64,000 bases of DNA from Vandiemenella viatica (taxonomy: Eukaryota > Arthropoda > Insecta > Orthoptera > Morabidae): the NCBI GenBank assembly GCA_031002005.1, contig CM061921.1:142757283-142821282 (forward strand). Reading direction: 5' to 3'. A program made the position numbers and the translations under genes. Shown one piece after another: positions 1 through 11,048 of the stretch (positions are counted from its first letter, which is position 1; each line of letters begins with the position of its first letter). The notes beneath the pieces are model-generated. The model had not been told where the DNA came from, did not search any database, and saw only the letters and a list, made by a program, of their open reading frames with translations.

Positions 1-79
1 AAATTAACTAAAGATATCCCACAGTCAAAACACACTTGCTTTTTGGAAGTTTGTTTAACATGACAAACCTACGCAAAAC

Positions 80-283
80 CTATGCAGTTTGTTGTTCTTC
101 ATCTTCTTCAGCACTTCTTGGAGAAACCTGTGTACAGCCATTACTGTTTCCTACAAATCCATTCACATGACCATTAGCTGTCAAATACAGATCTGGAGGA
201 GCAGGTGTTGATACTGATATTGATGGATGAACACCACTGCTTACCAAACACGCTAATGCATTGTACATCAACAGGTAATCCTC
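80..283 (-). CDS. Ptp99A: Ptp99A-like terminal coding exon: last D2 helix and C-terminal tail
   Basis: 204 nt ending in TAG at 80-82; acceptor ATTTTCAG|GAG. It starts with EDYLLMYNALACLV, the terminal helix of D2 (EDY.F.Y.AL..Y in active PTPs), followed by a Ser/Pro-rich tail (SSGVHPSISVSTPAPPDLY, then GHVNGFVGNSNGC) and an acidic end EEDEEQQTA. The tail resembles the low-complexity C-termini of insect Ptp99A. No polyadenylation signal is obvious in the 79 bases left before the window edge, so the 3' UTR probably extends beyond it. Confidence 0.9.
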   Translation of the reverse strand, partial: EDYLLMYNALACLVSSGVHPSISVSTPAPPDLYLTANGHVNGFVGNSNGCTQVSPRSAEEDEEQQTA

Positions 284-1320
284 CTGAAAATGTCATAAAT
301 TACAGAGTATATTAGTTGGTGAGGAAAGACAAGGACCTCCCCCATTTTATGAAATACATTATTAGGTATATCAAATAAAAAGCTTAAACTCAAAACACCT
401 GTTAGTAAATTAAAATTCCTAAAGAACATTTGTTTAATAAAAAACAAAAACAAATAATCACTGGGAGTTTTAATATATGTATTAAATAAATGCTACTTTG
501 TTGGAAACTTTATCAGATGGATTCATTATACAATACATAATAGGAATAATACCTATATCTTGTTGTAGTGTTGGTAGCACTACAACATGAAATATTGTAA
601 GTCAGGGCTTACATGTTTCTGTATACCCATTGAACATATGGTACTAAAGTATAAGTTCATAGTTTCTGCACATGACAGTGCTTGTTGTCACTAGAAACTG
701 GCTCAAAGCACTCACGTTTATGATTTTTTGTGCCGTATGTCTATGCATTATCTTGAACAAATGCTGAAAAATGACACTAGTAACGGAAAAATATTTTACC
801 CTAATCACTATCTAACGAAGACAAATAAGAAAGGGAAAACTTTCTGGAAAACTTTTAGGGAACAAGGAACCAACTAATTCTAGATATTCAATGAGAAGTA
901 TGGAAGTACAGATGGCTTGGAATGTAACCAAATTGATTTGTTGTGCAGGAAATTTGACCAAGCGTAGTGGTTGGGCAATAATATTCACAATTTGCATTCT
1001 GTAGCATCTGTGTTTGATACCCAACCCAGCTATCCAATTTTCATTTCTCATGTTTTTCTCCAAAATGTGAAGATGCATTCTTCATAAAAGGCCATGGCTG
1101 ATTTTTTTTTATCACATCACACATCAGCCACACTGTACACAGCTAATCTAGTTATGACCAACTGGAATGAATAACAACAGGGCTTAACGTTTTTAAAAAT
1201 GGTCTGAGAGTAATGGGAGAAGGATATTAGTTAGATCAGATGTGTCAAACATGAATCCCAACATTTAAGGGAGATTGTGAAGGAAGGGGCAGCAGCTGTT
1301 GAAGTAAAGATGTTAGAGGG
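284..1320. other. Intronic sequence, nothing recognised
   Basis: First part of the last Ptp99A intron (minus-strand sense: its 3' end). It is AT-rich and has no coding ORF that reads like a protein. A short perfect inverted repeat (TGTTGTAGTG, 7-nt loop, CACTACAACA) lies near 563-589. Confidence 0.5.
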
Positions 1321-1324
1321 AGCT

Positions 1325-1917
1325 TGCGAGATAACAAGCGTAGACTTAGTGAATGGTGAAATAACTTGTGTAAAAGGTAATAAAAATAATATGTTGGTAT
1401 GGTTAAGTTGGCTGATATGTAAACCAAAGAGATAAGCAATGAACATTGCTGACTGCATCTATGGTTTTTTTTACTGGTTGTTATAGGTTGACTTAAAAAT
1501 CGTTGGATTATGATTTGTTAATCTTGTGAGAGTTTAACCGTAGAGTTAGTGAATGGTGAAATAACTTGTGTAAAAGATAATAAAAATAATATGTTGGTAT
1601 GGTTAAGTTGGCTGATATGTAAACCAAAGAGTTAAGCAATGAACATCACTGACTGCATCTATGGTTTTGTTTACTGGTTGTTATAGGTTGACTTAAAAAA
1701 ATTGTTGGATTATGATTTGTTAAGCTTGTGAGAGTTTAAAATACTAAGTGTACAATAAAAACTTAAGGAGAATTATTTTAATGAGTAATGAATAAAGTTT
1801 CTCAAGATAATGGTTTGTACTAAACAGCAGCGAGGCAGCTATCGTTCGTCATTTTTGGTTTAAATCCAGAATGTACAACGGTCCATATTAAACGGCAAAA
1901 GGAAGTATAAACCTTGA
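1325..1917 (+). repeat. 5' LTR with an internal ~210-bp tandem duplication
   Basis: The block GTTAGTGAATGGTGAAATAA to GTGAGAGTTTAA occurs twice in a row (about 1325-1536 and 1537-1745). The second copy alone continues into the rest of the LTR, to about 1917. The 3' LTR carries the block once. The junction joins TGTGAGAGTTTAA of copy one to CCGTAGAG of copy two. TGTGAGA also begins the intact 3' LTR, so recombination or template switching at this microhomology is likely. Confidence 0.8.
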
Positions 1918-1920
1918 ATT

Positions 1921-1938
1921 TGGCTACCGTGGACTGGA
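1921..1938 (+). other. Candidate primer-binding site of LTR element
   Basis: TGGCTACCGTGGACTGGA begins three bases after the inferred 5' LTR end, where a tRNA 3'-CCA complement (TGG...) is expected. The matching tRNA was not identified. Confidence 0.4.
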
Positions 1939-2431
1939 CTCTGTAAAGTAATTATTTAAAAAAAATTAAATATTCCAAAAACAAGCCTGCAATCTTCAGG
2001 GTCAGAGTATTCAACTAGTAAGTGTATGTGGAAGTTTTAATTAACATCTTGCAGCAGTTGACAATATCTGGGCGAAGGAGCAGCAGTTAAAGAAAAGACT
2101 ACACATTTCAATGGAAATTTTAGAATAGAAGTAATTTAAATAATAATAATAATAATTTCAGGTGCAGTCAGTAGAGGACACTAGAGCTGTGTAAATTTAT
2201 ATGTAATGTTTGTATATTATTTTTCTAAGTTTTCAAACTGAACTGTTGTGCGTCATATTTTGTTTACATCATTGTTGAATCAATTTCCAATTAGTAAGTG
2301 ACTTTCCGTTACGACATTGTATTTTGTTTTCTGTAGTAATAATTTTCTTCGCTGAATTATTTTTGGCAACGTTTAAGACATCGTGTAATATTGGCATTGG
2401 TAGTAATTTAATTAATTTGATTTTGGTCAGA

Positions 2432-3769
2432 ATGGCGAATAATAAGGATAGCAAAATTCAGAGCAGGGAAGACAACAGTATCTGTGAAAATGATTCCAGA
2501 GTTATGGCATGAGACATAAATAATCGTGGATTAAATAGTTATTACGAAGGCGATAAATGTGAGACATTGGACAACCTGTCGGAAATTCAAACTGATTTCA
2601 TGAGTAATGTTATAGTAACAGGTACGACAGAACCATTTGAAAGTGAAATAACTATTTTGCATGATCGTGCAGCAGTTAAAGAAAGAGTTCAAGAACAGCA
2701 ACCAAATGAAATGTTATTCATGTTTATGCGGCAAATGGAAGAAAATCTAAGAAAAATTTTACAGCCACAGAAAGAGAAACAAGAAAAAATTGCAAACTCA
2801 CAGAAAGAGATAAATGCAAAAATTGTACACTTGGAGAAAGACACAGAAATGTTGTGGCAGGAATTAAACAATTTGAGAAAATCACAGGAGGAATTACTTA
2901 GTGATATAAAGCAAGAAGTTATGATGTTTAAACAAAAGGGGGCAAAAAGAAATGCAGTGTACGGTTGTGTGGTAGAACGGAAGAATACAATCAAGAAGGT
3001 GGTGGACGGGAGTAGCGATAATGTAAATCAGAACTTGGACAGTGAAACTGATGATTTTAAGCATAAGCAAAATAGGAAAAACTGTGATTTGAAGAATGAA
3101 ATTGAGGAAAATAAGGAGTCACGTTTCAGCCAAGTAAAAGAATTAATGGAAAATACTCAAGAAAATACAGAAGTTGGAAATAAAGTGCAGACACAAGATG
3201 ACAGTATAAGTGGATTGGAAATTAAATCGGAGCAGTGGAAAATGATAGATAAGGGACTGAAAAACTTGAAGCAACAAAGATTTGAACAGGCATACGATTG
3301 TATTGTGATGGAATATCACCTCAAATTGCCGGAAATTGAATTTAAACGAGACAATAAATTTCAACCACACCATTTTGTGAAAATATGACAAGAAGCAATT
3401 TGCCATACACAGAGAAATTGCGATGAAGACTTAGTTAAATTTAAGGAGAAGAACCATGAACTCAATGATCATATATATAAATGCAAGACAGAAATGATCA
3501 CAGGAATAGCGAAAATCACTATACAGAAAGAATGAAGAACAGAAAAAGATCAAGCAATGGGAGTAAAAGGAGGGAAGAAGCATAATGCGATAACTAAAAA
3601 CCGAAATGTGACTGATGATTTTGTTGAAATGGGGGCAAAATTAATACTGAATTTCAGCATTCAAAGTTCTAAGCAGGAAAGATGGAAAAGGAGAAAGAAA
3701 AGAGGCTTGAATTTGAACCACGAAGGAAAAAATGTGGTGAAGTGTAAAGAAAGAAGTTGTGTTGTATAA
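2432..3769 (+). pseudogene. Gag-like coiled-coil ORF interrupted by three in-frame TGA codons
   Basis: A single reading frame runs from ATG at 2432 to TAA at 3767-3769 (446 codons) and is broken only by TGA at 2510-2512, 3386-3388 and 3533-3535. There is no frameshift and no TAA or TAG inside. The longest open piece (2567-3388, 273 aa) is rich in Lys, Glu, Gln and Asn. It has a long heptad-like stretch around residues 50-125 (MRQMEENLRKIL, KEKQEKIANSQKEINAKI, EMLWQELNNLRKSQEELL), probably a coiled coil. Its end (KNLKQQRFEQAYDC) is helical too. I see no zinc knuckle, protease or RT. Position between the candidate PBS and the PPT suggests a gag-derived or accessory protein. Each TGA could be a decayed CGA (Arg) codon. 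It could equally be an unknown protein specific to this family. Confidence 0.65.
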
Positions 3770-4671
3770 AAGGAAGTGCTATGTGGAAAGTGAAAATTGA
3801 AATAAGGGAAATATTTGAAATCAGGTGGAAATAAAGATGAGCAAAAATGGTGTCCAAGCACGTAAATGAAACAAACTGTATCAACGAGAATTTTTACATC
3901 AAAATAAAATTTATTAGAACTGACTGATGAAAAAAAGAATGAAAAAGACAATAAAAAATAATAATAATGAGACAGATGGTAGCAGTAAATGTGAAAGGAA
4001 GGTGTTATTTAGTAGTGATGAAGAATAATGAAGAATAAAAGGTAATAAATGAAGATAAAGAAAGATTACAGGAGTAATGAACAGGTGTAAGCGGAGTGTT
4101 AGCTCACTGAATTCAAAGTAAGTTATTTGCTGCTAAATAAGACACAAGTAGAGTCACGGTAAATGGAATTAATCAGAAATTGAGGAACACTTGATGTAAA
4201 ATGGAGATTCTTGGTAGTTATTCATATAATTTATTCAGGATACCCAACTCTTAGTTACAGAATGTTTTAAAAGTTTTGTAAGGCAAAGGAACACAGATAT
4301 GAGTGTTAAAGATCACATAGCACATTTCTTTTGTTTGACCACATATTGTGTTAGATATTTCGAAAAATGATCAATTTTTTTTTTTAATTATGGCATTTTT
4401 TTATAACATGGTGTATTTATTGAGTTCTATTTAAATGGTAGTTTAATTTTAACCTTAATAATTTTATTGATTGATTATAAAGAATATTGTTTAAAATTGA
4501 TCCTGAAATAGGACAATGAGGGTAAACTTTGAATATTCTAAAAGACTCTTCATAGGAAAGTTAATAGAATCTGGTATAATAAGTAATTTAGTTGTTTTTG
4601 TAAATGGTTGTTATTTAACATTTCGGTTTGTTGAAATCATCATTTAGTTAAATAATGATTTAACTGCTCCC

Positions 4672-4684
4672 AAATGGGGGGCAT
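4672..4684 (+). other. Polypurine tract of LTR element
   Basis: AAATGGGGGGCAT lies directly before the 3' LTR start TGTGAGATAAC at 4686, the position expected for plus-strand priming. Confidence 0.7.
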
Positions 4685-4685
4685 A

Positions 4686-5095
4686 TGTGAGATAACAACC
4701 GTGGAGTTAGTGAATGGTGAAATAACTTGTGTAAAAGATAATTAAAATAATATGTTGGTATGGTTAAGTTGGCTGATATGTAAACCAAAGAGTTAAGCAA
4801 TGAACATCACTGACTGCAACTATGGTTTTGTTTACTGGTTGTTATAGGTTGACTTAAAAAATCGTTGGATTATGATTTGTTAAGCTTGTGAGAGTTTAAA
4901 ATACTAAGTGTACAATAAAAACTCAATGTTGGAAAAAACTTAAGGAGAATTATTTTAATGAGTAATGAATAAAGTTTCTCAAGATAATGGTTTGTACTAA
5001 ACAGCAGCGAGGTGGCTATCGTTTGTCATTTTTTGTTTAAATCCAGAATGCATAACGGGCCATATCAAATGGCAAAAGGAAGTATAAACCTCGCA
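4686..5095 (+). repeat. 3' LTR (410 bp)
   Basis: Starts TGTGAGATAACAACCG and ends AAACCTCGCA, followed by the AGCT target duplication. Compared with the 5' LTR it has a ~15-bp insertion (CTCAATGTTGG region, near 4922) and scattered substitutions. An AATAAA occurs near 4913 and another near 4967. Confidence 0.85.
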
Positions 5096-5213
5096 AGCTG
5101 ATTACTACGATGTGAGCTGAAGTGATGAGGGAACCTATTCTTGAGTGACACACCAAAGTCAAAAAGATTATGTGTATGTCAGATTATGACAAAGATGAAG
5201 TTGAGGATGTGCT

Positions 5214-7543
5214 TGTAAGGTATCCCTCATTCTATTTTCAATATTCGGTTAAAATCCGGCCAAGTTTGGGGTTAACTTTAGCACGCTGTGCCACAGTGAA
5301 AATCGAGATAACAACACTTCTAGTACAGTAAAATGAATAGATAGCACATAGCCATCATAAATAAACCATAAAATGCAGTAAATCAATGATATTTCAGCAG
5401 GAAATAGGTTATTCCATATAAAAGTAAACTTTCAATACCAGATCCTAACATTGGTTAGGGAGATATTCTGAACTGATTTAAAAGAAGTAAATGTTGTATA
5501 ATAGTAAATAGAGTGCCTAAACAAACTTTTTATCATGATTACTAAGCAGTATTCCAGAGATAAATAAAGGATTTCAAAATAAGTCAAATCTAACCCTAAA
5601 TTTTGGCATATACCAGATTTTGGGAGAGATTTTTATACAGTAAAGATTGTAAAGAGCTAATAAAAGCCAGACCTAGCCCTACAATGACCATAACTTCACA
5701 GTAATATGTAGTTTCAGTGAGATTTAAAGCAGTTTGTAAAGTTTGTAAACACATTTTCATAGAGAATGTACATAAACAATTTGAGACCTTTTAAATAGTT
5801 TCAGGACTTAAAAAGTAATTAAAAATACAGTAAATAATCTTATCTTTCAGTTTTAATAAGTTTCAAGTAGTTTTAATCCATAAAATGTGAAATATCAGTG
5901 AAAACCGGGAGCCGGTAAATAGAAAAATTTTTCGAGCCTTTCCACAGTAATTCCAGCAAAGCTAAACCATTTGAAAAGCGCTAAGAACATGTAGAAGCCA
6001 GTAAACACACATAATTAATTTTCTATAACCAATAAAAGACATTTTACTAACCTTCTGTCTGTTAATCCAATTTCGAAGTAACTTGCCATAGGCATGGTAC
6101 ACTTAATATGCTTTTACACTGATTTTAAACACTGTCACCCAATATAAAGTAACTAATAAATTAAAACAATCCTAAAGAGAATTAAATTCAATTAAATCTG
6201 ATAGTTTCCAACCGTCTAAGTATTTTTAAATGCCATCTGAACACATAAAATAGATCACTCAACTTTAACATGTTTTCATTTAAAAGCCTACTGTGATTCC
6301 GGTTTAAAAAGTAGTTTGTCTTAAAGATCCATTATTCTAGCTTCATACACATTAATTTCATATCATTTAAACAATAGAACCGATGTTAGAGAATTTCTAA
6401 ATTCACTCGACATCCTCCCACGAGGCAATAACCGAACGATTTTATTGTGTCCATGATATAGCACCTACAGAGATGAGACAACCTTTAAAATACGCAGTTT
6501 AATTTAGGCTACACATTAGTAATTTTTCCGGCTTAATAATCAATATACTTTCAGAGTTATACCTAAAATACATAAATAATAAATATGGCTGATTTTGGGA
6601 AATCACTGTTTTTGCAATAACTCAATCATTTCATAACCGATTTAAACAAAGTTTATATTTTTGAGAGGCTAAAATCGGGGCCAACATTTTGAGCATAGTT
6701 TCATGTTTGTAACTAAAGCCGATTTAAAAATTCAAAAATTTCTGGCCTGTGGTGTAATGCTGTAAAGATTTCCATATTTGGTCATGTCATCAGACATGAG
6801 AATTAAAGCTAAAATAAATTAAAATTTTTCATAAACCACTACACCCGTATACCCCAATAACTTTTGCCTTTTCAAGGTTTAAATCGAACACTTAGTAGAT
6901 CAGTTATAAAATTAAACGTAAGGGAATATTTGAGAGTGAGCATGCGCTCAGCCGGAGTGCGGCATCATGTGAGGCAAACCTATATAGGCGACACAGCGCG
7001 CGCAAGCTTAAGTTCAGTGTTTGCAGTCTTTCGTCAAGCGTGCTCGAGTGCGCACGCTCCGTGCGAGCGCGGACGCATTGGTAGGCAGTGTAGGTAGGAG
7101 AAGAATGGCCGTCGGGAACATGCTGGATGGGCGCCATTTTCAAAGTTTGGCAAAATCTACATTCAGACTTAACAGTTTTCGACAGTGATTTTATTTTCAA
7201 ATTCATTCTTGGGGTTAGTGTGGTCTTGCTCTGAATCATAACCTGTGATTTTCGGTGAACGATTGATATCCGATTGCCTTTGCTAACTGTGAACTTTTAT
7301 ATTTAATGTGAAAATTTCAAGAATATAATGCAGTAATTTGACTTTTGACTTTCATTTCTACAATAGCACCTTTCTTACAGGAGGTTAAATCTGTAAGTGA
7401 CGACTGTGGTCATTTTAACAGTTAGCATACCATATGGTTTAACACGGTAAAAGAACTTTTCGGAACTTTGATGAATTTTGGAAGACTTCGAGTTCAGGTG
7501 ATGAAGCCGATACCAACCCCAGTATCCCGCTTCCCCCCTGACA
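5214..7543 (+). repeat. Very long solo LTR (2.33 kb), family shared with 53580-56689
   Basis: Starts TGTAAGGTATCC and ends CCCCCCTGACA. It is flanked by the direct duplication TGCT (5210-5213 and 7544-7547), as expected for a solo LTR. Homology to the copy at 53580-56689 is clear at both ends: GTTAAAATC, GAAATCGAGATAAC-like and AACACACT-like blocks at the start; the CTTTCTTACAGGAGGTTAA block, TCTGTAAGTG, the PuGTTAGCAT block and GCCGATACC at the end. The middle contains scattered GATTTAAAC-like motifs. The segment 6940-7140 is GC- and CpG-rich (GCGCGCGCAAGC, GTGCGCACGCTCC) and may be the promoter/leader part. No long ORF is present. Confidence 0.8.
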
Positions 7544-8814
7544 TGCTGCTGGTTGATTTCTCCAGATTATGAAACATGCCATTAAGTATTTGAGTTGAAT
7601 CAACGATATCAAGGAAAATTTTGGCACAGACTTGCACCATTTCCACCAATCAGCAATATTTTCATGCCCAACAATCCTAGGATGGAGTCATCATTAAAAA
7701 TAAGGTGCAGCAGACCTGTAGGATTAGATGTATATAAGAAAAAAGAAGTAGCCACTGGAAAGGTGTAGGTCCTCTCTAGCAGGATCAGCTGGACACAGGC
7801 AATGAGGTCACAAGTTTCTTCAAGTGCAATATAATTGCAGCTAATGGAGGACCACTTTGTAGGGGTTTCATTAAGCAGAACAGAGTAGTGATGGGGGGGG
7901 GGGGAGAGGGGTGTTCAGCAAATAGCACTGACAGAAACACAAGTTATATTATAGGGAGTGACCTAAGAATGGTGGAGAAGGAGGCACAACATTTCAGGGT
8001 GGAGCTCATGTAGTTCTTGAATCATTATGATCAACCATGTTGAACCATGCTGTGAGGTGGGTAAATATGAGGATGGAGGTGATGCTTGGAAGAGGCATTA
8101 GTTCTGTCTTGGGGGTTGTGCTTGTGAATACCATTGGTAGGAGGGTTTTCATTATATATGGCCTGCAGCTAAATAGAAGGGGGCACTTTCTAAGTTGTTA
8201 GCTAAATCTGTAAAAGAGCCCACTTCTAGTTATGACGGGGTAAGGACTGTATCCATTTCAGTTTAGAGACTGCTGGTGAGGATATAAAAGTAGGTAACTG
8301 TAAGAGTACTGAATGCAGATACGCGACATGAAAAAAAAAAAAATAAATAATAAAGTAATGAAGCTGATTAAATATATAAGACAGGGTCACAACTAAGAAG
8401 GTGGAGAGTAATGCTCAAAATACCAAAAAACCAGTTATAAAATTGTTACTAGTGAACTGTGGGAGTATAATAAACAGAGTAAAAAAGTTTGTAAACTTAA
8501 TAGACAAATACCAACCATAATTATAGGGGGAGAGTTAAAATTAAATGAAGACAAAGAGGTTATCTTGATGGCTATTTAGTGTACTACAGAGCAGAGCTGC
8601 ATACAAAAAAAAATGCAAAGAAAGTAACTTTTTTCCTAAACAGTTTTAACAGTTTTTGCACTGAAAGTCCTAAATTGCTCATGAAAACTGAAAACAATGT
8701 TCATGAATGCGCAGTTCAATCGCTTTAAATGTGGGTATACTGTTAAATAACATTTCAATACACCTATACCGAAAAGTAACAACTTTGTGGCTCAACAATG
8801 AGGACTCGTAACAC

Positions 8815-8885
8815 TTGGAACCTTTTTTTTGGTGGCTTTGTACCTCATCGACGTCTAGGTCGTTAGAGGCAGGATAGGACACAGT
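8815..8885 (-). repeat. Truncated SINE 3' end
   Basis: A T-run followed by GGTGGCTTTGTACCTCATCGACGTCTAGGTCGTTAGAGGC-type sequence, the reverse complement of the tail half of the SINE family described at 13589-13851. The tRNA-like head is missing. It lies in the non-homologous stretch inside LINE copy A. Confidence 0.55.
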
Positions 8886-10648
8886 TTGGTTGCTATCTTT
8901 TCTTTTGACATACGTGAGTGAATAATCAACATTGTGTTTTTAATACTATTGCCTGCTTTGGTGATCTTAATAATCTTTTGTCATTTGTTTTATCCTAATA
9001 TGTAGGCCTACTCTTTCATATTGTTGTTAAAACCTTTGAATTTATTATTCAGTGGGTTTCTACTTAGGATGTTTGGTTGCAACAATACAACTAGAATTGG
9101 CCACACCTTATCTATCAATCAACAGTAGAAAAAATGAACGTGCAATCATCACTTGCTAACCACGTTCACTTCAGTCTCAGAAACGATACAGAAAGCATGT
9201 TTTAAACTTTCGATTCTTCGTAGGTTTTTCTCATATATTTTTACTATCATTACTTAATCCAATACTTTGCATTAAAATGTTGATTAAATTAACAACAAGT
9301 AATCGATATTACTTTATATATATACATTTAAGGTCTTGAACCACAGTTACAGGCTAGGGGCCCTCTAGGGCCCGCACCACAGGGATAGCCTAGGAGCCTG
9401 CAGATCCTAAATACGGCCCTGCTACAGTGAGAGAGGAGGAATCGGTAGAGAGTTTTTCATATTGGCTGGCAAAGATGAAAGCTCACTGGTGTTCTCAGAT
9501 CACTGCTAGGGATGGATTTCTGGGATGCAACAATAAAAAAAAATTAGGGTTGCATGACGTCATTAATAAATATCATTATGGGATAGGAGGGGGGAAAATC
9601 AGAGAATGAGCTTCTTTGCATGAATAATTTAGGATTTTAGTAGAAGATTAAATGATGATGAAGGGGCTCTTGGTGGGAAATTAAATCCATACTCAGAGTT
9701 TAGAGGAGAGTGTATAATGGTAATAATTGGTGGGGACTTAAATTTGCCAGGTACTGACTGGCAAAGAATTCAGGTAAATAACACAAGGAAACAGAGGTTT
9801 CCTAATATGTTAGCGAGGGTAGGAGGCTTCACACAAGTAGTAGCATCTCAGTTTACAGAAGGATAAGTGATCATAAAGCATTTTATGATGTGTATTAGAG
9901 TGTTTAGTAAACCAGTGGTCTATATGAAGTGCAGTTACAAAATGACACATGTCACATATTTGTAAAGATATTTCACAGATAAGTTTGGTGTGTGGAAGAA
10001 CTGCTCTATTGCATTGGAAAGGAGTTAAGAGGAGTTTAAGGAGATAACAAGAATGGTGGAAGTAAGGTTTATTCCAAACCAAAAATGAAGAAAAGTACAG
10101 AACCTGCTTACGATCATAGGGAGGTGAGAAGGATAAAAAGGTTGGTAAGAAAAAATACAATAGAATTAAGAGAAGGAAAGGCAGTAGGAAAATCTTAAAA
10201 CAACTAAGCAAGGAATTAATAGTGGCAAAGAGGAAAGCTAAAAATGGGTTTATAAAAGATATTATAGTTAAAGGAGGAGTGAGTGATGCAAATAGGAATT
10301 TTTATGCTATGTTAGAAAACTGAGGGGAAGATATCCAGACACTGGATAAGGATAGGCAAGAAGTTAAAGGAGATTTGAAAAAGTCAGAAATATTAAGTAT
10401 TTGGTTGCATGAGGTCATTAGTAAATATCATAATAGGATAGTAGGGGAAAAATCAGAGGAGCTTCTTTGCATAAATAATAATGATTATATTAAAAAACTA
10501 GAAATAGATCTGGCAACTAAGGAAACTATAATGACATAAATGGGGTGGAGTGAATGATATTACTACAGATGTATTAAAGATAGTGGGAAAAGATATTGTA
10601 CCTTATCTTCTAATATTATTCATACTGAGTTTGTAGACTTGCTGCTTA

Positions 10649-11048
10649 AGGAGTGTGCGTAAACCACGTAGCTCCATTTTTGCCTCCTGTAAACCCCCCT
10701 CCCCCAACATAACCCTACGTGGCTTTTGTCTCTACCCCTCCCCTCTCCAACACGTAGCACGTAGCTTTTTTCCCCTTTTGATTCCAGAAGACATTTTGCA
10801 CCGTTTTCTCTTGTCAGACAATTGTAAATTACATACAGAGATAATTAACTGAGGGAAATAAATATTCACATGCTGTTGTGAGTTCTGTTCCTCATTTTAA
10901 CTGTGAAAAATGTTATGAAAGGAAAGCTACGTGGCCAGGCTCGGAACCCCCCTCCCTTCCCCCACGCAGCCCAGTGCAGCATTCCAGCCAACCCTTCCCC
11001 CCCCCCCCAGCCCCCTGGACCAAGCAACGTAGTTTGTGCACGCTCCCT
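10649..11048. mobile_element. 400-bp MITE in LINE copy A, TA target duplication
   Basis: Terminal inverted repeats: AGGAGTGTGCGTAAACCACG at the left and, reversed, AGGGAGCGTGCACAAACTACG at the right. TA stands on both sides (10647-10648, 11049-11050), and removing the insert restores a continuous LINE sequence (GCTGCT-TA-CTAGAGG). The interior is C-rich (CCCCCTCCCCC, (C)13 near 11005) with no coding capacity. Terminal GGGAGCGTNCANAAANTACG motifs are common in animal MITEs. I cannot assign the superfamily with certainty, but TA duplication suits a Tc1/mariner-like or related enzyme. Confidence 0.8.

Larger units (their letters stand above)
1325..5095 (+). mobile_element. Non-autonomous LTR retrotransposon with 4-bp target duplication
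   Basis: A 3.77 kb element bounded by LTRs that start TGYGAGATAAC and end CGCA, flanked by the duplication AGCT (1321-1324 and 5096-5099). A candidate primer-binding site (TGGCTACCGTGG) starts at 1921 just after the 5' LTR, and a purine-rich tract AAATGGGGGG precedes the 3' LTR. The interior holds one coiled-coil ORF and no recognisable protease, reverse transcriptase, RNase H or integrase, so the element must be mobilised in trans. LTRs are roughly 96% identical by eye over the shared part. A 4-bp duplication suits a gypsy-type integrase, but the superfamily cannot be proven without pol. Confidence 0.85.

Noticed and set aside
2689..2994. 101-codon minus-strand ORF opposite the coiled-coil ORF
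   Set aside because: Shadow frame of the A-rich plus-strand ORF; Phe/Ser/Cys-rich low-complexity translation.
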